Assembly: GCF_012849555.1 (NCBI RefSeq)
Contig: NZ_CP051685.1
Location: 4,836,001-4,900,000, forward strand
Length of the DNA stretch: 64,000 nucleotides
Source of the DNA: Massilia forsythiae
GTDB taxonomy: Bacteria; Pseudomonadota; Gammaproteobacteria; Burkholderiales; Burkholderiaceae_D
Direction of reading: 5' to 3'
In this document: positions 26,783 to 32,898 of the stretch, in pieces
Layout: each line of letters begins with the position of its first letter
Numbering within the stretch: position 1 is the stretch's first letter
Translations under genes and position numbers: made by a program
The notes under the pieces: generated by a model
Told to the model about the DNA's origin: nothing
Database searches by the model: none
The model's input: the letters and a program-made list of their open reading frames with translations, nothing else

Positions 26783-27894
26783 AATCAACGCAATCGACCA
26801 CCGTTTCCCCACTGCGCGCCGGCGCGCTGGCGCTACTCGCCGCCGGCCTGCTGCACGCCGGCCCGGCCCTGGCCGGCACCGCCGTCGCGCCAAGCGACAA
26901 GCGCCTGCAATACACCGGCCGCATCGATTTTTCCAGGCCGTCCGCACCGGTACTCTCCTGGCCCGGCAGCGCCATCGCCGGCAATTTCACCGGCAGTTCG
27001 CTGTCCGTGACGCTGGACGACCAGAACGGCAAGAACTACTTCAACGTGTTCCTGGACGGCGACCTCACGTACCCGTTCGTGCTGGAAGCGTTCAAGGGCG
27101 AAAAGACCTACCTGGTGGCGCAGCACCTGGCGCCGGGCCGGCACAGCTTCCTGATCACCAAGCGCACCGAAGGCGAGGAGGGCGCCACCACCGTGCGCGG
27201 CTTCGAGCTGGCCGACGGCGGCCAATTGCTGGCGCCGCCGCCGCGCCCGGCGCGCCGCATCGAATTCTTCGGCGACTCCATCACCAGCGGCATGGGCGAC
27301 GAGGGCGCCGACAATGGCCGCGACGACCGGCAGAAGGACAAGAACAACTTCATGTCCTACGCCAGCATCGCCGCGCGCCAGCTGGGCGCCGAAGCGCACG
27401 TGACCTCGCAGAGCGGCATCGGCCTGATGATCAGCTGGTTCCCGTTCACCATGCCGGACTTCTACGACCAGCTGAGCGCGGTCGGCGACAACGACAGCAA
27501 GTGGGATTTTTCCAGCTGGACGCCGGACGTGGTGGTGGTCAACCTGTTCCAGAACGACGCCTGGCTGGTCGACCGCGAGCACCGCCTGAAGCCGGAGCCG
27601 ACCCCGGCCCAGCGCATCGAGGCGTACCGGACCTTCGTCGCGCGCATCCGCCAGCTGTACCCGAAGGCCTACATCGTGTGCGCGCTGGGCAGCATGGACG
27701 CGACCAAAGCGGATTCGCCCTGGCCCGGCTACGTGACGGCGGCGGTGGAGCGCCTGCGCAAGGAAGACGGCGAGAAGCGCATCGACACGCTGTTCTTCGA
27801 CTTCACCGGCTATGGCCAGCATCCGCGCATCAAGCAGCACCAGGCGAATGCGGCCAGGCTGAGCGCGTTCATCAAGGGCAAGATGGGCTGGTGA
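26779..27894 (+). CDS. Carbohydrate esterase family 2 (CE2) acetylesterase
   Basis: A 371-aa secreted two-domain CE2 esterase: an N-terminal jelly-roll (about residues 33-155, YTGRIDFS, KNYFNVFLDGD) followed by an SGNH hydrolase domain. The nucleophile is in FFGDSITSGMGDE (S167); the C-terminal His is in FTGYGQHPRIKQHQ. CE2 enzymes de-O-acetylate mannans, glucomannans and xylans. Coupling to the GH26 mannanase by a 4-base overlap supports acetylated mannan as the target. Signal peptide about residues 1-32. Confidence 0.88.
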   Translation: MKSTQSTTVSPLRAGALALLAAGLLHAGPALAGTAVAPSDKRLQYTGRIDFSRPSAPVLSWPGSAIAGNFTGSSLSVTLDDQNGKNYFNVFLDGDLTYPFVLEAFKGEKTYLVAQHLAPGRHSFLITKRTEGEEGATTVRGFELADGGQLLAPPPRPARRIEFFGDSITSGMGDEGADNGRDDRQKDKNNFMSYASIAARQLGAEAHVTSQSGIGLMISWFPFTMPDFYDQLSAVGDNDSKWDFSSWTPDVVVVNLFQNDAWLVDREHRLKPEPTPAQRIEAYRTFVARIRQLYPKAYIVCALGSMDATKADSPWPGYVTAAVERLRKEDGEKRIDTLFFDFTGYGQHPRIKQHQANAARLSAFIKGKMGW

Positions 27895-27993
27895 CGCGGC
27901 CGACACATGTCGTATGTTTCCGCGCCGCTCACGCAGTGATCTGAAGGGTGGTGCGGGCGGCGATTGGCTATAGCAGCGAGTGAAGAGTGATGT

Positions 27994-28031
27994 TACTGAC
28001 GATTGGCGGGAATCGACCCAGAGCGGTCATC
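27994..28031. repeat. Half copy of the ~97-bp cassette-like repeat
   Basis: This stretch matches the right half of the repeat described at 30435-30531 (the part reading ACTG...CGACCCA...CGG..). It lies 43 bases beyond the stop of the - strand gene 28075-28410. It is the outermost copy and abuts the end of the hemicellulose locus. The rest of 27895-28074 holds nothing I can name. Confidence 0.5.
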
Positions 28032-28074
28032 GAGGTTTGTATGGTATTGGCCAGTGACGTAGACCCTCTTCACC

Positions 28075-28410
28075 CTACTCTCGCAAATCTACGTCTGAGC
28101 TATTTGCCATTCCTTGGAGTGCAGCTCGCGACTCATCGGTTCCTATTCGAGCCAATGCGTACGCACACTTGCGTCGAAATTCTTGAAGATTGCCCCAGCG
28201 AATGAACTCTTGAAAAGGCGTGTTAGCTGCTTTCACTATAGCCGGGACTGCGTTACGTGCGCCGATTAAACCTAGCTCGAACACGGTGTCCTCATAACGG
28301 TCATGCCCTTCTGTCACGAGCAGCTTGGTTAAGAGGTCTACGCGCGCGGGGCCTTCAGGCGTGGCCTCTAGAGCCTGAAGCAACTCAGGTGTAAGTTTGC
28401 TTTCGGTCAT
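28075..28410 (-). CDS. Hypothetical HEAT-repeat-like protein
   Basis: A 111-aa soluble, mostly helical protein. The segments LIGARNAVPAIVKAAN and YALARIGTDESRAALQGMA look like degenerate HEAT/PBS-lyase-type repeats. No signal peptide or catalytic motif is seen and I do not recognise the family. Its codon use and lower G+C set it apart from the hemicellulose genes. It is the last gene of the repeat-separated array. Such small helical proteins are often immunity or adaptor proteins, but nothing here proves that. Confidence 0.6.
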   Translation of the reverse strand: MTESKLTPELLQALEATPEGPARVDLLTKLLVTEGHDRYEDTVFELGLIGARNAVPAIVKAANTPFQEFIRWGNLQEFRRKCAYALARIGTDESRAALQGMANSSDVDLRE

Positions 28411-28439
28411 AAATGATGTGGTTGATGAAGGTGAGATCC

Positions 28440-28537
28440 TGACCGATCTCGGCCGTTTGACCTAGCATATCAGGTTGTCCGGTCGGAAAATTCACGGACT
28501 GTCACGACCGGCAGCAACCGACCCAAAGCAGCCCTTC
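28440..28537. repeat. Full copy of the ~97-bp cassette-like repeat
   Basis: It begins TGACCGATCTCGGCCG, contains AGCATATCAGGTTG and TTCACGGACTGTC, and ends near CCGACCCAAAGC. Aligned with the copies at 29285, 30435 and 31022 it shares most positions. On the - strand it lies between the stop of 28631-29044 and the start of 28075-28410. The remainder of the 28411-28630 gap shows no gene. Confidence 0.7.
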
Positions 28538-28630
28538 AATTTATTTGTCAAAGACTGCTTCATATTTTGCTTGCTCCCAAAAGCTAGCGAGTGGTGACGT
28601 AACGGCGACAGCCTTCGAATATCCCAGTCT

Positions 28631-29044
28631 CTAAGTCGCCGATATGAAGGCCAGAGGCATCCCATGCCGTAAAGCTGCGACGGAATTTCCGTCATGCGAC
28701 CAACAGAATTCAAATTCGTGCTCTGCTGGGTCTTCGATGACCGCGGTCGTACTTGCCATATTGATGGTCAAGCGTGGCGTAGATTTAGCCGCCATGATTT
28801 TCTTCCATTCACCCTCGGTGATCGGTTGAATTCGCATGTAAAGAATGACGTCGCGTTCGATTTTCCTGCTTGATGGCGCAGTGAGATAGAGGTGAGCCAC
28901 CTGTCCATCGTCCTCCAGGATAGCCATGCGGCCCGACACTGCATTCTTTGAATTAAGGAATATTTGGTCAGCCATGGCAATGGATGTGAAGACAAGTAGC
29001 CCCAAGGTTGCGATGCTTCGCACCACCAGATTGCTTGTTTTCAA
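28631..29044 (-). CDS. Hypothetical secreted protein
   Basis: A 137-aa protein if started at TTG 29044, which gives a clean signal peptide (SNLVVRSIATLGLLVFTSIAMA) with GAAGA upstream; a longer ATG start at 29128 would bury that signal behind 28 extra residues. The mature part contains RKIERDVILYMRIQPITEGEWKKIM and a C-terminal EFEFCWSHDGNSVAALRHG. No known family is recognised. Predicted to be periplasmic. It is one unit of the repeat-separated array. Confidence 0.55.
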   Translation of the reverse strand: MKTSNLVVRSIATLGLLVFTSIAMADQIFLNSKNAVSGRMAILEDDGQVAHLYLTAPSSRKIERDVILYMRIQPITEGEWKKIMAAKSTPRLTINMASTTAVIEDPAEHEFEFCWSHDGNSVAALRHGMPLAFISAT

Positions 29045-29284
29045 AATAAGATCTTCAGCGAAATTTTTTCTCACACGATTCGTGCTTGAATGATTGATAA
29101 CTAAGGGCAGCAGCATGCGGCCATGCAAGGCATGTCCGCTTTTGGCCCAGGCTGTGTAAAAACTCGGGAAAAATCGTCGAACAAAAAAATCGACCTCTCA
29201 GAACGGCCGCTACGCGATTTTCTCGAGGTCGGGAGGGGTCGCCCTACCCATGAAAATTTAAGTTTTTTGCGTTTTAATAAAGCT
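29045..29284. other. Non-coding A+T-rich stretch
   Basis: There is no convincing gene here. It holds GGCTGTGTAAAAACTCGGG (29148-29166), reminiscent of an insertion-sequence end, and a short CGACCTC/GAGGTCG inverted repeat (about 29191-29228). A 69-codon + strand frame (29123-29332) runs into the neighbouring repeat and is not supported. It may be the scar of a lost mobile element; this was not verified. Confidence 0.35.
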
Positions 29285-29381
29285 TGGGCCGATTTCGGCC
29301 ATTCAAGCCAGCATAGCAGGTTGCCAAGCTGAAAAATTCACGGACTATCACGAAGGCCGGACTCGACCCAAACCGGACGTA
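29285..29381. repeat. Full copy of the ~97-bp cassette-like repeat
   Basis: It starts TGGGCCGATTTCGGCC, contains CAGCATAGCAGGTTGCCAAG and TTCACGGACTATC, and ends CCAAACCGGACG. On the - strand it follows the stop of the gene remnant at 29405-29540 by about 24 bases. Confidence 0.7.
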
Positions 29382-29404
29382 TGACGATCTCATCTACGAC
29401 CCTG

Positions 29405-29540
29405 TTACAGGACCGTGATGCCTAGCTCGCTATATACATTCTTCGCTGCCGATTCCGCGGTGTCCGCAGTTACGAGCGTATGGATCGCGTCTGCTGGATA
29501 TACAACATACTGAGCTGCCGTTCCATGGCCGCGTCTTGCC
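29405..29540 (-). pseudogene. 3' remnant of an unidentified gene
   Basis: On the - strand a protein-like reading leads to a TAA at 29405-29407 with the segments GTAAQYVVYPADAIHTL and ADTAESAAKNVYSELGI. Codon use looks genuine, yet the frame continues upstream only into a half repeat and the TAG of the next gene, with no start codon of its own. It looks like the tail of a cassette whose front was deleted. The family is not recognised. Confidence 0.4.
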
Positions 29541-29544
29541 GTCC

Positions 29545-29579
29545 ACTGTACGGCAACTGCCGACCGAAACCGGCCGTTT
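29545..29579. repeat. Half copy of the ~97-bp cassette-like repeat
   Basis: ACTGTACGGCAACTGCCGACC followed by GAAACCGGCCGTTT matches the right half of the repeat. It lies six bases beyond the stop of the - strand gene 29585-29941, the usual position of the repeat. The left half is missing, consistent with the deletion that made the adjacent remnant. Confidence 0.5.
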
Positions 29580-29584
29580 AACAA

Positions 29585-29941
29585 CTAGCTGCTTCGGTTT
29601 CTTCGCATTAGACGTGCGACCAGTATGGGCAGTAATCCGAACGGTCCAAAGGCGGCTAGAAAGCCGCCGAAGAAGCCTAGCACTGTGCGAAGCACCCTTT
29701 GCCATACCTGTATTGTTCCGCCATAGTCACTATCAAAGGCGACGACGCAAAAGGCGGAAAAGGCACCGACTAGAATTCCTACAACTGTCGGGCCAAGTAA
29801 TGTTTCTCGTTCGGACGAAGTAATTTTCTGGAATATTCTGACGTGCCAGCACATAGGAGTCTGACTTAAATTGACGCTCAACAAGTATCTGCTTCTGGCC
29901 GGTTGCGGACGTAGCGGAACCATTATAGGCAATGTGTCCAC
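29585..29941 (-). CDS. Hypothetical small membrane protein
   Basis: Up to 118 aa. The GTG at 29941 overlaps the TAG of the upstream gene (TAGTG), suggesting coupling; a later ATG giving MCWHVRIFQK is an alternative. The C-terminal half has two hydrophobic segments: LLGPTVVGILVGAFSAFCVVAF and VLRTVLGFFGGFLAAFGPFGLLPILVARLM-like sequence (about residues 47-69 and 83-112), followed by a basic tail RRNRSS. Likely an inner-membrane protein with two or three passes. Family unknown. Confidence 0.5.
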   Translation of the reverse strand: MDTLPIMVPLRPQPARSRYLLSVNLSQTPMCWHVRIFQKITSSERETLLGPTVVGILVGAFSAFCVVAFDSDYGGTIQVWQRVLRTVLGFFGGFLAAFGPFGLLPILVARLMRRNRSS

Positions 29942-30396
29942 TAGTTCAATGCCCGAAGTTGTGTCCGTACTTCCTTGACGACTTGCTCTCCATCCGGCAT
30001 CACTTCTGAATTCCCACAGCTATCGATCCACGTGCCACGCTTTGTACGAGAAACGAACAGGATGTGTTCTTCGCCAATCGACATGGGGTAACGGGACGAT
30101 GTGTTTTCATTCCTCACCACGATAACGCCCGACAAAGTCCCTTTCAGCTTTTTTAGGACTTCGATGGTCACATTGGATGCGGTAACGCCATCGGGATCGT
30201 CCGCATCCTCCTGTAACTGCTGCTCTGATAGCACACGACCGATGACGATTGCTTCAGCAGTACGAACCTCTGTCTTGAGTGGAATATTGTATCCAGATCT
30301 GGCGGTTCCCGGATAAAAGCAGACAGCATTGGCAGCAGGAAGATGTGCTACAAGTACCAGCAGAAGCGATACAGCCGAAACGGTTTTCAGATTCAT
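29941..30396 (-). CDS. Hypothetical secreted protein
   Basis: A 151-aa protein with a clear signal peptide (MNLKTVSAVSLLLVLVAHL, cleavage near ANA). The mature part has cysteines near both ends (CFYPGTARSG, DSCGNSEVM), which may pair in the periplasm. EAIVIGRVLSEQQL and VTIEVLKKLKGTLSGVIVVRNE suggest a compact beta domain of the kind seen in small TIMP-like or NTR-type periplasmic proteins; this is only an impression. Its stop overlaps the GTG of the following membrane-protein gene, so the two form a pair. Confidence 0.6.
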   Translation of the reverse strand: MNLKTVSAVSLLLVLVAHLPAANAVCFYPGTARSGYNIPLKTEVRTAEAIVIGRVLSEQQLQEDADDPDGVTASNVTIEVLKKLKGTLSGVIVVRNENTSSRYPMSIGEEHILFVSRTKRGTWIDSCGNSEVMPDGEQVVKEVRTQLRALN

Positions 30397-30434
30397 AAAA
30401 GGGAGTGGTACGACTAGGAAAGAACGACCGCGCT

Positions 30435-30531
30435 TGGCCGATCTTGGCCCCTCAGCTTAGCATATCATGTGTCAAGCCGCAAAGATCATGGACTGTCGCA
30501 ACAGGCAGGAACCGACCCATACCGGACGTTC
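30435..30531. repeat. Full copy of the ~97-bp cassette-like repeat (reference copy)
   Basis: In + orientation the shared frame of the copies is: TGGCCGAnnnnGGCC hairpin, TTCAGC-like, AGCATATCA, GGTTGCCAAG-like, TTCACGGACTGTC-like, GGCAG, CCGACCCA, CCGGACGTTC. On the - strand this copy begins 13 bases after the stop of 30544-30972 and ends 39 bases before the start of 29941-30396. I find no GTTRRRY/RYYYAAC pair, so it is not a canonical integron attC. Confidence 0.72.
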
Positions 30532-30543
30532 AAATAGCGCAGA

Positions 30544-30972
30544 TCATACAAACAGCGTTCGTTGTCCGGGTGGCCGCTTGCGAGCCATTTCGGCAAAACC
30601 TTGGTAAAAAAACGGAATGTTGTCGGCTGTGTCACCGCTTAAACGACCGCGTACTTTGTCCCAGGTGGAGATGGCAATATGCGTCTCCGGCTCACCTACG
30701 ACAAGAACCGGACCTCGCGTATCGTCAATCCATGCGTACTCGCCACCATATGTTGCGCGGGCCACTTCAAGGATGTAACAGCCGAGCAGTTGAACAAGTC
30801 CCGAAACCTGCGACTGCGGCATTTCTCCTACGTAATCGGACGCTTCTGCCAGCATTTCTTCAACAATCGAAAGGCTTTCCTCCGAAAAATCCAGACCATT
30901 ATTCGATCGTTCATGAAACGTGGTTACGGCGCGCTTGGCGGTAGATACCACGTCATCAAGGGCTGTGCTCAT
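30544..30972 (-). CDS. Hypothetical protein
   Basis: A 142-aa soluble protein. ATG 30972 is chosen; the codon before it is TTG, and GAGA lies upstream. Segments: helical N-terminus (TAKRAVTTFHERSN, SLSIVEEMLAEASDYV), LLGCYILEVARATYGGEYAW, and a beta-rich part ETHIAISTWDKVRGRL. Size and acidity resemble small immunity or stress proteins, but I do not recognise the family. It is one unit of the repeat-separated array. Confidence 0.6.
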   Translation of the reverse strand: MSTALDDVVSTAKRAVTTFHERSNNGLDFSEESLSIVEEMLAEASDYVGEMPQSQVSGLVQLLGCYILEVARATYGGEYAWIDDTRGPVLVVGEPETHIAISTWDKVRGRLSGDTADNIPFFYQGFAEMARKRPPGQRTLFV

Positions 30973-31021
30973 CAATTTTCTCTCATAATTTTTGGCGTTT
31001 TCTGAACGGGTAATGCTGCTT

Positions 31022-31118
31022 GTGGCCGAACTCGGCCCTTCAGCCCAGCATGTCAGGTTGCCAAGTTAAAATTCAGTAAGTGTCGTGACAGACCGGATCC
31101 GTCCAGAAGTGGTCATTC
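31022..31118. repeat. Full copy of the ~97-bp cassette-like repeat
   Basis: It starts TGGCCGAACTCGGCCC, contains CAGCATGTCAGGTTGCCAAG and ends CCAGAAGTGGTCATTC. It is the most divergent full copy in its right half. On the - strand it overlaps the stop codon of the 31113-31322 frame and lies 49 bases upstream of 30544-30972. Confidence 0.62.
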
Positions 31119-31322
31119 TAAATCATTCAAAAAACTTTCCATTTCCGCTGTTGTCAATCGTACAAAAATTCTCGAAGGCAATACAGTGGCCTGCATCGAA
31201 GCCGCTGCCATCACGACATCTTCGAGCCTGGAATCGTCCCGCGCTGTCCGTATCGACCGCATCGTATCCGCCCAGCACAATCTTGTTGAGCAGGCGCAGC
31301 CCCGCGGGTTACATGACTTCAT
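31113..31322 (-). pseudogene. Probable gene remnant upstream of the array
   Basis: A 69-codon frame ending ILPSRIFV-like sequence (TVLPSRIFVRLTTAEMESF) with its stop inside the start of the repeat, the same relation as the other array genes. The C-terminal 40 residues look protein-like, the N-terminal third does not. A second frame over the same DNA is also open, so the coding assignment is weak. Probably a truncated array gene. Nothing recognisable follows in 31323-31518. Confidence 0.3.
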
Positions 31323-31518
31323 GCCGGGCCGCTTCCTCGCAGGCCGCCGCCCAGGCGAAAAAATTGGAGGTGTTCTACGCGCAGGGCTGGGTCAAGGGAT
31401 CGCAGCGCCGCATCGCGCTTTGCAGGCGGCCATGGTTAGAAACCGAGAAACTGTGTGAGGGCGGGACATCATGCGCGGCCGTCGTGACTTTCTGCCCGCA
31501 AGACCGATAATCGTCCAT

Positions 31519-31737
31519 ATGAAGACCGCACCTGCCACCATCACGATCGGGGATTATTCTCAGCTGGCGTAGCTCGCCTGGAGCCGCAAGCCCAGTGATG
31601 TCATTACCGGCAAAGAGGCATTTGCGCTCTACGAGGGCAACTGGCGCATGGTCGACCAGAATCAGCTTGGCCAGACTGAACAGAGGCTGATCGAAGCGTT
31701 GAAAGAGGTTTTTGGCCACGGACTGATAAATGTTTGA
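31519..31737 (+). pseudogene. Remnant of the small gene paired with an AbiEii-type toxin, internal stop
   Basis: From ATG 31519 the frame reads through SQLA, then TAG, then LAWSRKPSDVITGKEAF and ends HGLINV at 31737 (73 codons including the internal stop). CAG to TAG is the simplest explanation of the nonsense codon. Its stop overlaps the next ATG by eight bases, as expected for a coupled toxin-antitoxin pair. The pairing with the following AbiEii-like start suggests it encoded the partner protein. Confidence 0.5.
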
Positions 31738-31855
31738 ACGCGACCATCACAACCGTATCCAGACCCTTCTGTCGGCACTAAAAACGGACTTCCTGTCTGA
31801 GAACGAGTGCTTCTTCGGTGGCGGCACCGCCACCGTCCTGGCGCTGGATGAATAA
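31730..31855 (+). pseudogene. Truncated AbiEii/AbiGii-type nucleotidyltransferase toxin
   Basis: Only 41 residues remain: a helical start (HHNRIQTLLSALKTDF) and FFGGGTATVLALDE, which matches the FxGGTA segment at the beginning of the AbiEii nucleotidyltransferase fold. The frame stops at TAA just before the region where the DIDF metal-binding motif would occur, and no continuation is seen in the following 100 bases. A decayed abortive-infection/toxin-antitoxin module. Confidence 0.5.
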
Positions 31856-31954
31856 CGCCCGACCTGCCAGTGACCACAGAACGCCATGGCGGCGCCGGGC
31901 TTGCCGCAGCTGTGCGGGGCGTGGGGAGCGCAGACAGCCGTGCTCTCCGGGTCA

Positions 31955-32584
31955 CTAGAGCGGAACCTCGTCCTGCTTCAGGTACCACTTCAGCGCGCGA
32001 ACGGCCATCGCATGGTCGTCCACGCCTGCCAGGCCCGATACGGTGATCGTGCCGATCTGGCCTTTGCCCTTCAGAATGATCGGGAACGCGCCGCCGTGGG
32101 CGGCAAAGTCTTTCGTGTCGAACGCCGGCAAGTTGTTGAAGTCTTGGCCATTGTCGATGGCTTCGATGTGCGTGAAGAACGATGCGTGGCCGGTTCGATT
32201 GACCAGATTGCTCTTGCGACGGATCCAGTCGATGTTGTTCGGGCTGGTGCCGGCCATGGCGTGGAAGAACAACGGGTTGCGGTCGACGGTCACGTCGACC
32301 GTGACCGCGACCTTCTCCGCCTTGGCCTGCTCGATGATGCGGTTGCCGATCGCGAGCGCGGTATCGTTGTCGAACGACGTGAACTGCAGCGCCTGTTCCT
32401 GGCGCTTGATGACGTCGATCGAGGGATCGTTTTTCTTCTTGTTCATCGTGTTTTCCGGCTTGGTGGCGCCCGGCGCTGCTGCGCCCGGCGGGTTGGCGGC
32501 TGCGGCGTCGGCCGGCAGCGCAGCAAGCAGCGAGCCTGCTGCGATCAAGCCGGCGCAGACGGTTCGGACAAGTGTGACGGCCAT
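31955..32584 (-). CDS. UPF0303/GlcG-HbpS-like heme-binding-fold protein with signal peptide
   Basis: A 209-aa protein. Residues 50-209 match the UPF0303 pattern: ALQFTSFDNDTALAIGNRI, PLFFHAMAGTSPNNIDWIRR, GHASFF, DFAAHGGAFPIILKGKGQIG and TITVSGLAGVDDHAMAVRAL. UPF0303 proteins are normally about 160 aa and cytosolic, related to the GlcG/HbpS fold. Here an N-terminal signal peptide (VCAGLIAAGSLLAALPADA) and a Gly/Ala/Pro linker have been added, so export to the periplasm is predicted. An internal start at MNKKKNDPS would yield the cytosolic form. Function of the family is unsettled; extracellular HbpS-like heme sensing is one option. Confidence 0.8.
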   Translation of the reverse strand: MAVTLVRTVCAGLIAAGSLLAALPADAAAANPPGAAAPGATKPENTMNKKKNDPSIDVIKRQEQALQFTSFDNDTALAIGNRIIEQAKAEKVAVTVDVTVDRNPLFFHAMAGTSPNNIDWIRRKSNLVNRTGHASFFTHIEAIDNGQDFNNLPAFDTKDFAAHGGAFPIILKGKGQIGTITVSGLAGVDDHAMAVRALKWYLKQDEVPL

Positions 32585-32898
32585 GGCGTTGGGTGCCCCT
32601 CCTGTTGTTGTTGTCCGACGAGTATAACGGATCGCCGTGTGCGCTTGCTGGTCGGAACATGCGCCTGCAACGATTCGCTATCGCGCGCGAGTAACGTCCG
32701 GGAAATGAACGAATGACAATGACGTGGTTCACCCGCGTGTTGCAGTACGTCGGTGACGGCGAGCGTTTTTGCGCATGGTTGTTGATTCGAACCAAACACC
32801 ATAAGACTTCCATCGATTTCAGTGAAAAGATTAAAGTCCGACAAGTCATACTGCCAAGTGCCCGTCGTCATTTCCAATCACCGAAAGGCACACCCACG

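Noticed and set aside
28492..28713. 73-codon - strand frame
   Set aside because: It overlaps both a repeat copy and the end of the better-supported secreted-protein gene.
29123..29332. 69-codon + strand gene
   Set aside because: It runs into the repeat at 29285, has no ribosome-binding site and no recognisable product; more likely debris.
28440..31118. Canonical integron attC sites in the repeat copies
   Set aside because: The order of genes and repeats fits, but no GTTRRRY paired with RYYYAAC is seen at the ends of the copies and no integron integrase is present in the window. The array is therefore reported as cassette-like only.
27994..31118. CRISPR array
   Set aside because: Repeats are ~97 bp, degenerate and 0.3-1.2 kb apart with genes between; no short direct repeats with uniform spacers and no cas genes.
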